Below, piece after piece: positions 1-4,583 of a stretch of DNA of 6,379 bases. The stretch is from Alphaproteobacteria bacterium (lineage in GTDB: Bacteria > Pseudomonadota > Alphaproteobacteria > Rhodobacterales > Rhodobacteraceae). Within the stretch, counting starts at the first letter, position 1. Every line of letters starts with the position of its first letter. The notes beneath the pieces are model-generated. The model did not search any database. It was not told where the DNA came from and saw nothing but the letters and a program-made list of their open reading frames with translations. The position numbers were made by a program, and so were the translations under genes. The stretch lies in NCBI GenBank assembly GCA_013151535.1, contig JAADIC010000257.1:1-6379 (forward strand), written 5' to 3'.

Positions 1-15
1 CGCCCTATTGGATAG

Positions 16-90
<75 letters not shown>

Positions 91-134
91 TCTCTCGTCT
101 TGCAACGTCGTCCTGAGCCAGTGATTTGCGCGGG

Positions 135-623
135 TTATTCGCCGTTTTCATTCTGATAATGTTCGGTGAAGGTCTGAACAAGGTCAGGAAACCGGCCAGC
201 TTTCAACAGAATAAATTCCTGTGAAACCCCGCCCCGCAGATCAATGACCTGATCGATACCGACCTGCCGGTCATCGACCAGAACATAGGCCCGCCCGGAC
301 AGTTGGGTGTCATTATAGGAATTGACGATTTCGTAATCCTTGAACACGACATCGCGATCAAGATCGAAATTCGCCACGAACAACATGACTTCACAGCTTG
401 AGGCCGCACATTCCTTGCCGATAACCGTAAAATTGAACCCACCCGCAAAAATCCGCGCATGCGGCTCACCGCTGCTTTGCGGCACCGACATTTCAGGCGC
501 AAACCCGGCATCGATCAGCACTTGTTCAAACTCAAAAAGGTTCAGCGTGTCTCTTATCTGTGCCGCGACCGGCCCGGCCATCACAAACACCCCGAGAAAA
601 CCCAGCATCAATTTCACAAACAT
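135..623 (-). CDS. Secreted YbjN-domain protein
   Basis: This is a 162-residue protein with an N-terminal signal peptide: a short basic start (MFVK), a hydrophobic run (LMLGFLGVFVMAG), then PVAA before Gln22, a plausible signal peptidase I site. The rest resembles the YbjN-type 'sensory transduction regulator' domain: an N-terminal helix ending in LIDAGF (36-41), a beta strand with GGFNFTVIG (61-69), a Cys72/Cys77 pair flanking ASS, then VNSYNDTQLSGRAYVL (100-115) and a C-terminal helix. The frame stays open to 677, but I chose the ATG at 623 because AGGAG lies 7 bases before it and the signal peptide begins there. The biochemical role of the family is not settled. The export signal suggests a periplasmic location, where the Cys pair could form a disulfide. 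The gene follows the SH3b/crystallin gene on the same strand after a 133-bp gap, so shared transcription is possible but not shown. The family assignment is from pattern memory only. Confidence 0.75.
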   Translation of the reverse strand: MFVKLMLGFLGVFVMAGPVAAQIRDTLNLFEFEQVLIDAGFAPEMSVPQSSGEPHARIFAGGFNFTVIGKECAASSCEVMLFVANFDLDRDVVFKDYEIVNSYNDTQLSGRAYVLVDDRQVGIDQVIDLRGGVSQEFILLKAGRFPDLVQTFTEHYQNENGE

Positions 624-690
624 GCGAATGCTCCTTTTATCTTCGATCTGCTCCGCGAATTCTTTGTTCCCAAACATCCCCGCGCGGCGC

Positions 691-719
691 GCATCGCAGC
701 CCCCGCAGGGGCTGCTTGC
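691..719. repeat. Strong GC-rich hairpin between the two secreted-protein genes
   Basis: GCAGCCCC (696-703) pairs perfectly with GGGGCTGC (708-715) across the loop CGCA. The stem extends, after a small bulge, through GCA (691-693) with TGC (717-719). It lies about 40 bases beyond the stop codon of the SH3b/crystallin gene, in the gap before the YbjN-domain gene. On the minus strand no T-run follows it, so it is not a textbook intrinsic terminator. It could end or attenuate transcription, or protect the 3' end of the upstream message. A second GC-rich self-complementary stretch (CGCGCGGCGCGC, 681-692) adjoins it. Confidence 0.5.
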
Positions 720-756
720 ATGTCTTGCCCGGTCAGGGGCCCCGATGGGCTTTGGA

Positions 757-1806
757 TCAGTTGGCCCAGGTGGTATAGCCCAGCTTCATGGTGGTGCCGG
801 TATAGCCGTTCAGGCGGAATTGCGAAATGCGGCCCTGCGCGGTTTTCACGCAAACATATGTGCCCACCGGCAGCACCCAGATTGACAGACGGCCACCGGA
901 ATAGCTGGCCGTGCTACAACCCGCAAGCCCGCGGTTCGAGCCATCACCAAGCGACAGTTTCGCGCCGCTTTGGGGCGTTATGTACTTTTCAACCGCCGTC
1001 ACTGCCTCGTACCAGATGTCAGCGCCGGAACCGCCAATATTGCCGGTATCAAGATCCGCCGAATAAGTCTGTTGCAGGTTTAACAGCCCGGTTGAATAGG
1101 TCACCGGGGCCACCGGCGCGGGGGTGGGGGCTGCGCCGGTAAAGACCAGAACCGACGAGGCTTTGTCATTGATCGCACCGCCAAGCACCGGCACATCAGA
1201 CCCGACCAGACGGCAGACACCACCCAGATTGCTGTTGCGGCACAGCTTGGCCTTGGCCGCTCCAAACACCCGCACCGAAGATATCCGGTCATTGAAGGTG
1301 GCATTCAGGGAATTGAGCGTCCCGGTACCATAACAGAACTCGGACCCACCATAATTATTGTTGGTATAAAAACAGGCCTGATCGCCAACCGGGGCGGGCA
1401 CAGGTGTGGGTGTGGGCGTCGGTGTTGGTGTGGGTGCAGGCGTCGAACCCGAACCACATGTCAGCGTCAGCGACGGCGTACCCCCTGCGCCTATGGTCAG
1501 GCTCAGGCTGCAATCGGGATCGCTCGAACCGCCGGACGAGCCGGACGTGGGTGTCAGATAATTGGAACTGACCCAGCCATTGGGGCCATCCTGATAGATA
1601 TAGCACCAACTGTTGGAGGCACATTCGCCCACGGTCACCACCTCGCCCGCGTTCAGCGTATCAACCACGCCGTAACTGGTGGAGGGGCCGCTGCGCACAT
1701 TGAGATCAACCGTGGCGGCGGCTTCGACCGCGAAGGCGGCGGCGGGTAAAACGAGCAGCGCCAGCAGCGCAAAAAGTTGAAGACGCATGATTTTCAATAA
1801 GGACAT
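757..1806 (-). CDS. Secreted modular protein: SH3b, Pro-Thr linker, beta/gamma-crystallin-like domain, uncharacterised C-terminal domain
   Basis: The 349-residue product starts with a signal peptide (hydrophobic LQLFALLALLVLPAAAFA, likely cut near residue 26). Next is a bacterial SH3 domain (about 28-86) with the classic LNVRSGPSTSY...GW-VSSNYL pattern, usually a cell-wall or ligand-binding module. A Ser/Gly linker and a short Cys100/Cys117 segment lead to a (TP)n stretch (122-139). Residues 143-223 form two Greek-key-like halves, each ending in a calcium motif, NDRISS (172-177) and NDKASS (213-218), as in microbial beta/gamma-crystallins. A second Pro/Ala linker precedes a C-terminal domain (about 238-349) with SADLDTG, GADIWYEAVT and a Cys pair, which I cannot name. 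The start at 1806 is supported by AGGAG 6 bases upstream; the internal ATG at 1788 has no such site. The architecture suggests an exported calcium-stabilised binding protein rather than an enzyme. It lies 116 bp downstream of boxR on the same strand, with no functional link visible. Confidence 0.88.
   Translation of the reverse strand: MSLLKIMRLQLFALLALLVLPAAAFAVEAAATVDLNVRSGPSTSYGVVDTLNAGEVVTVGECASNSWCYIYQDGPNGWVSSNYLTPTSGSSGGSSDPDCSLSLTIGAGGTPSLTLTCGSGSTPAPTPTPTPTPTPVPAPVGDQACFYTNNNYGGSEFCYGTGTLNSLNATFNDRISSVRVFGAAKAKLCRNSNLGGVCRLVGSDVPVLGGAINDKASSVLVFTGAAPTPAPVAPVTYSTGLLNLQQTYSADLDTGNIGGSGADIWYEAVTAVEKYITPQSGAKLSLGDGSNRGLAGCSTASYSGGRLSIWVLPVGTYVCVKTAQGRISQFRLNGYTGTTMKLGYTTWAN
1390..1443 (-). 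repeat. Degenerate GGTGTG-type tandem repeat encoding a Pro-Thr linker
   Basis: This stretch of the SH3b/crystallin gene encodes TPAP followed by five TP dipeptides and VPAP (residues 122-139). At DNA level it is a run of GGTGTG/GGCGTC/GGTGTT-like hexamers on the + strand. It is a flexible extracellular linker between the SH3b part and the crystallin-like domain. Because each unit is 6 bases, gain or loss of a unit would keep the frame and change only linker length. Confidence 0.7.
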
Positions 1807-1832
1807 TGTAAACTCCTATAAGCATATTATGT

Positions 1833-1852
1833 CGCCTGAACAGAGGCAGGCG
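1833..1852. repeat. Short inverted repeat in the boxR - SH3b gene gap
   Basis: CGCCTG (1833-1838) and CAGGCG (1847-1852) form a 6-bp stem with an 8-base loop in the 116-bp gap (1807-1922). It is about 70 bases past the boxR stop codon. No T-run follows on the minus strand, so it is a poor intrinsic terminator. A TAGAAT hexamer (minus strand, 1880-1885) could be a -10 box for the downstream gene but has no convincing -35. I cannot say whether that gene has its own promoter. Confidence 0.25.
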
Positions 1853-1922
1853 GCGGGGTTGATTCCCGGTTCCACCGCCATTCTAACAGGTTTTCAGGCA
1901 AAATTGTTGCGCTCGATCAGAT

Positions 1923-2837
1923 TTAGAGCCGGCTCAGCGGAAATCCGGCACGGATCACCGCCAGAAGCGCCGCAAGGCTTTCGGTCTGGGTCTGCCTGGC
2001 GGTATCGACCTCGGCCTCGGCCTTGCCATAAAGCACCTCGCGACTGCTGAGGATACGCTTGAGATCAGCCATGGCGTCGGCGCTGCCGGTCATCGGGCGT
2101 TCGTCGCCCTGCTTTTGCACCCGGGCCATATGTTCCTCGGGGCGGGCTTTCAGCCAGATTGTATGAAAATGGCGCAGGAAATAGGTGTAGGTGTCGGGTT
2201 CGGAAACGATGCCACCGGCCACGGCGAGGATCATGTTTTCATGCGTTGCGGCGATGCGTTCAAGCGCCTGGCGTTCAAGCCGACGATAACCATCCTGACC
2301 GTAAAGCGAAAACACCTCGTTCACCGGCATGCCGCTGGCGGTTTCGATTTCCTCGTTCAGTTCCAGAAACGGCAGGTCAAGTTCGGCCGCTGCCAATCGC
2401 CCCAGCGTCGACTTGCCTGCGCCGCGCAGCCCGATCAGCGCGATGCGCCCCGCACGGGCGTTTTTCAAAGGCCCGGTTTCCAGAATGTCCAGAACCTGAC
2501 GGCGTTGCGCATGGGTGGCACCGGCAAACAGAAACCGCGCCATGGCGATTTCAGACTCCCACGGATCATCGCGCGCCACCAGCCATTCAACGCTGAAATC
2601 AAGCGCCGTGGCGATCTTGAGCAACAGCGCGATCGAGATATTGCCCTTGCCGCTTTCAAGCTGGGCCAGATAGCGTGGTGACACGCCGGATATTTCGGAA
2701 AGAACACGCCGCGAAATCCCCTTGCGCGCCCGCGCCGAGCGCACCCGATCCCCGACCATGGACAGGAACGCCCCGGCGTCTGGTTCGCTGCTGGTCGGGG
2801 GTATAACCTGCCCGTCAAAAGATACGATTTCGCTCAT
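1923..2837 (-). CDS. boxR: BoxR/BzdR-type transcriptional regulator (XRE helix-turn-helix plus shikimate-kinase-like domain)
   Basis: The 304-residue protein has an N-terminal XRE helix-turn-helix (about 27-86, with ISRRVLSEISGVSPRYLAQLESGKGNIS) and a C-terminal shikimate-kinase-like domain (about 131-300). This fusion is the hallmark of BzdR/BoxR, repressors of benzoyl-CoA pathways that release DNA on binding benzoyl-CoA. The kinase fold keeps the Walker A loop GLRGAGKST (136-144), the GYRRLE motif (183-188), AGG (207-209) and the lid-type ERPMTG (246-251). The shikimate-binding DxD of true kinases reads ELN (159-161), so the catalytic-type Asp is Asn, fitting effector binding rather than shikimate phosphorylation. 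I chose the ATG at 2837, not the upstream ATG at 2876, because GGCGGA precedes it and the candidate -10 box (2865-2870) lies downstream of the earlier ATG. It follows the thioesterase by 65 bp in the box cluster, and TGCA-type sites at its own promoter suggest autoregulation. Confidence 0.92.
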   Translation of the reverse strand: MSEIVSFDGQVIPPTSSEPDAGAFLSMVGDRVRSARARKGISRRVLSEISGVSPRYLAQLESGKGNISIALLLKIATALDFSVEWLVARDDPWESEIAMARFLFAGATHAQRRQVLDILETGPLKNARAGRIALIGLRGAGKSTLGRLAAAELDLPFLELNEEIETASGMPVNEVFSLYGQDGYRRLERQALERIAATHENMILAVAGGIVSEPDTYTYFLRHFHTIWLKARPEEHMARVQKQGDERPMTGSADAMADLKRILSSREVLYGKAEAEVDTARQTQTESLAALLAVIRAGFPLSRL

Positions 2838-2864
2838 GCATTCCGCCAGTTTCAGATGGCTGGA

Positions 2865-2893
2865 AATATAATGCACAATTCAATCCGGCACAA
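2865..2893 (-). promoter_or_regulatory. Candidate sigma70-type promoter of boxR
   Basis: On the minus strand a -35-like TTGTGC (2888-2893) and a -10-like TATATT (2865-2870, five of six matches to TATAAT) are separated by exactly 17 bases. Transcription would begin near 2858, giving a leader of about 20 bases before the ATG at 2837 with its GGCGGA ribosome site. The -35 is weak (three of six). The promoter would let boxR be transcribed independently of the box genes upstream. Confidence 0.5.
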
Positions 2894-2900
2894 TAGTGCA
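2872..2900. promoter_or_regulatory. Candidate BoxR operator (TGCA-rich repeats over the boxR promoter)
   Basis: Two TGCA cores (2872-2875 and 2897-2900) form the outer arms TGCAC...GTGCA. On the minus strand ATTGTGC occurs twice (2888-2894 and 2873-2879), 15 bp apart, and GCAC-AATA-GTGC (2888-2899) is a perfect short palindrome. The sites cover the -35 box and spacer of the candidate boxR promoter. BzdR, the founding member of this regulator family, is known to bind TGCA-containing repeats. Binding here is an inference, supported by position and pattern. Confidence 0.5.
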
Positions 2901-2902
2901 GA

Positions 2903-3325
2903 TCACGACAAGGCTTGAAACAGCTTTATCAAATCCTCGGGCGGTTTGCGGGATTTCAAGGTTTTCGCCTCCACGAACACCGACACGAACTCCCCCTCAA
3001 AACACAGCACGCCGTCTTGCCGCCCAACCACCCGATGGGCGATCGAGGTGGTGCCGAGGCGGGTCATATGAACCTCGCATATCAGCGCGAATCGCGGCGT
3101 GACCGGCGCGCGAAAATCGATGCTCATATGCACGAACGGTGTGCCGATGCCGCGATCCACGTTCAGGGCGTACCAATCGAGACCGGTGATACTCTCAAAC
3201 CAAGCATCCATCGATTCAAGCGCCCAATAGGGGATGCGCCCCGTATAGGCGATGTTGGCCGGGTCGCAATCGGCCCAGGCGACGCGGATGGAATGGGTGA
3301 ACGGTTTTTCAGTAGGTTTCAACAT
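2903..3325 (-). CDS. Hotdog-fold acyl-CoA thioesterase (4-hydroxybenzoyl-CoA thioesterase family) of the box cluster
   Basis: The 140-residue protein has the usual length of a single-hotdog thioesterase. It carries the family signature VAWADCDPANIAYTG (15-29), where Asp21 matches the catalytic Asp of the DCDPAGI motif of Pseudomonas 4-hydroxybenzoyl-CoA thioesterase. DRGIGTPFVHMSIDF (57-71) also resembles that enzyme's ERGI-GTP region. The expected reaction is hydrolysis of an aryl- or acyl-CoA to free acid and CoA. In this cluster the likely role is to free CoA when benzoyl-CoA or ring-opening intermediates build up; the substrate is inferred. The chosen ATG at 3325 overlaps the end of boxA by 17 bp and has no clear Shine-Dalgarno, so translation is probably coupled to boxA. 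A GTG at 3355 is an alternative start but adds ten residues with no family support. Confidence 0.88.
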   Translation of the reverse strand: MLKPTEKPFTHSIRVAWADCDPANIAYTGRIPYWALESMDAWFESITGLDWYALNVDRGIGTPFVHMSIDFRAPVTPRFALICEVHMTRLGTTSIAHRVVGRQDGVLCFEGEFVSVFVEAKTLKSRKPPEDLIKLFQALS

Positions 3326-4493
3326 GATACCGGCCGCTTTCGCGCATGGTGTCACGAATGTCCAGCCAATTTAGCCCCACGCCACGGGCGATATCCTGAA
3401 ACGCCGCCTCGACCCCGGTTTCCATGGCTTTGAGGCCGCAGACATAGATATAGGTGTTCGCATCACTTAGCATCGGGGCAATGGTGGCGGCATCGGCGCG
3501 CAAGCGATCCTGCACATAGGTTTTGGGCTGGTCCTTAACGCGGCTGAAAGCGAAATGCTTTTCAAGGAATTCCTGCGGGACTTTGCCCAGCGGCCCGAAA
3601 TAGGGCAGCGATTGCGGGGTGCGTGCGCCAAAGAACAGCTTCATCGAGCCGTTAATATCAGGCAAAGCCCGCTGGCGGTGCATGGTGAAGGCGCGAAACG
3701 GCGCGGAACCGGTGCCGGTACAGACCATAATCAGCCGCGCTTTGGGATCATCGGCGATCAGGAAAGACGCGCCAAACGGGCCGGTCAGGGCAACCTCGTC
3801 ACCACGTTCAAGATCGCACATATAGTTGGAACAGATGCCCTGCCCCTCGCGCTTGATGGTCAGCGACAGGTTGTTGGTATCGGGGCGTTCACCGTCACGC
3901 GGGCTGGAAATCGAATACAGCCTTGGTTGATGCGCACGGCCCTTGTCGTCGGTTCCCGGCGGGATGATGCCAATTGTCTGGCCCTCGAGAACCGGAAAGT
4001 TGGCGGTGCCAAGGTCAAGGATAAGATGGCGCACATCGGCGTCGGCGGTCTTCTCGGTCAGGCGGAAATTGCCCTGAACCGTGGCTTTGATCGGCTCGGA
4101 TGGGCCGAACAGATTTATCGCGGGCGTGGCCGCCGATGCCGGGGCTTTGGCTGCACCACCCGCACCTTGATGCGCCTCGGCCAGAAGGGCGGCGATGGCG
4201 TCGGGGATATCCGCGCCGCTTGCCCCTTCCGCCGCAAGGTCTGGTTGTTCGGGCAACTCGAACCAACCAAGCTGATCCTCAAGCGAGAACGGCATATTGA
4301 CCACCATCCAGTTGTCAATCGCCCCCGTCGGGCACGGGCCGATGCAGGATAGATCATGGTCACAGATGGCCGCATCGACCACCACATTGTCGTCATTGAA
4401 GCTGATCGCCTCTTTGGCGCAGGCGTCAACACAGGCGTGGCAACGGATGCAAATCTCGGGGTCGATCAGGTGTTGTTTGACGGGTTTGCTCAT
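3309..4493 (-). CDS. boxA: BoxA, NADPH-dependent reductase component of benzoyl-CoA 2,3-epoxidase
   Basis: The 394-residue flavoprotein feeds electrons from NADPH to the di-iron oxygenase BoxB. Residues 1-60 form a two-cluster ferredoxin domain. The first motif is C15xxC18xxC21xxxC25. The second reads C44xxD47xxC50xxxC54-P, with Asp where the usual second Cys stands. A linker rich in Ala and Gly (about 83-125) leads to a ferredoxin-NADP reductase-like part: the FAD motif RLYSISSP (191-198), GICSNYMCDL (219-228), GPFGASFLI (238-246), the NADP-binding loop CTGTGSAPFRAF (258-269), YVCGLKAMETG (350-360), and a C-terminal Tyr. Length and order are as in known BoxA proteins. The product begins MSKPVKQHLIDPEICIRC, matching the family N terminus, so the ATG at 4493 is sound despite no visible Shine-Dalgarno. 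A REP-like hairpin ends 11 bases upstream. The boxA end overlaps the thioesterase start. Confidence 0.95.
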   Translation of the reverse strand: MSKPVKQHLIDPEICIRCHACVDACAKEAISFNDDNVVVDAAICDHDLSCIGPCPTGAIDNWMVVNMPFSLEDQLGWFELPEQPDLAAEGASGADIPDAIAALLAEAHQGAGGAAKAPASAATPAINLFGPSEPIKATVQGNFRLTEKTADADVRHLILDLGTANFPVLEGQTIGIIPPGTDDKGRAHQPRLYSISSPRDGERPDTNNLSLTIKREGQGICSNYMCDLERGDEVALTGPFGASFLIADDPKARLIMVCTGTGSAPFRAFTMHRQRALPDINGSMKLFFGARTPQSLPYFGPLGKVPQEFLEKHFAFSRVKDQPKTYVQDRLRADAATIAPMLSDANTYIYVCGLKAMETGVEAAFQDIARGVGLNWLDIRDTMRESGRYHVETY

Positions 4494-4504
4494 AGATTTC
4501 TGTA

Positions 4505-4523
4505 TCCCGCACCTGATGCGGGA
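4505..4523. repeat. REP-like palindrome, copy 1 (boxA-proximal)
   Basis: TCCCGCA (4505-4511) pairs with TGCGGGA (4517-4523) around the loop CCTGA. On the + strand it is followed within two bases by five T residues (4526-4530), so it could act as an intrinsic terminator for antisense transcription. On the minus strand it ends 11 bases before the boxA start codon, where a ribosome site would be expected. Confidence 0.8.
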
Positions 4524-4560
4524 CCTTTTTGCTTCAAGCGCAGTTATTTGCCGTTAGAGG

Positions 4561-4579
4561 CCCCGCATCAAGTGCGGGG
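4561..4579. repeat. REP-like palindrome, copy 2, inverted relative to copy 1
   Basis: CCCCGCA (4561-4567) pairs with TGCGGGG (4573-4579) around TCAAG. Its reverse complement matches copy 1 at 16 of 19 positions, so the two copies form an inverted pair separated by 37 bases (BIME-like), able to make either two small hairpins or one larger stem. Copy 2 lies four bases beyond the boxB stop codon. Confidence 0.8.
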
Positions 4580-4583
4580 AATA

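Noticed and set aside
624..677. A longer YbjN-domain protein starting at 677
   Set aside because: It would put 18 charged residues before the signal peptide, while AGGAG precedes the ATG at 623 at a good spacing.
459..1142. A 227-codon + strand frame spanning the two secreted-protein genes
   Set aside because: It crosses two genes with good ribosome sites and signal peptides on the other strand, and its Arg/Pro/His-rich translation is typical of spurious frames.
1400..1443. The GGTGTG-like repeat considered as a CRISPR or satellite array
   Set aside because: There are no spacers, the units are six bases and in frame, and they encode a Pro-Thr linker.
1807..1922. A Rho-independent terminator after boxR
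   Set aside because: The only stem (CGCCTG/CAGGCG) is short and is not followed by a T-run on the minus strand; recorded only as a weak inverted repeat.
2115..2681. A 188-codon open frame on the + strand opposite boxR
   Set aside because: The boxR strand encodes clear helix-turn-helix and Walker A motifs. The antisense product is basic, low-complexity and unlike any family I know.
2838..2876. A longer BoxR start at the ATG at 2876 (13 extra residues)
   Set aside because: It lacks a ribosome site and lies upstream of the candidate -10 box; the ATG at 2837 has GGCGGA and fits the predicted transcript.
3555..4352. A 265-codon open frame on the + strand opposite boxA
   Set aside because: It is a shadow of BoxA codon structure, with no domain or ribosome site to support it.
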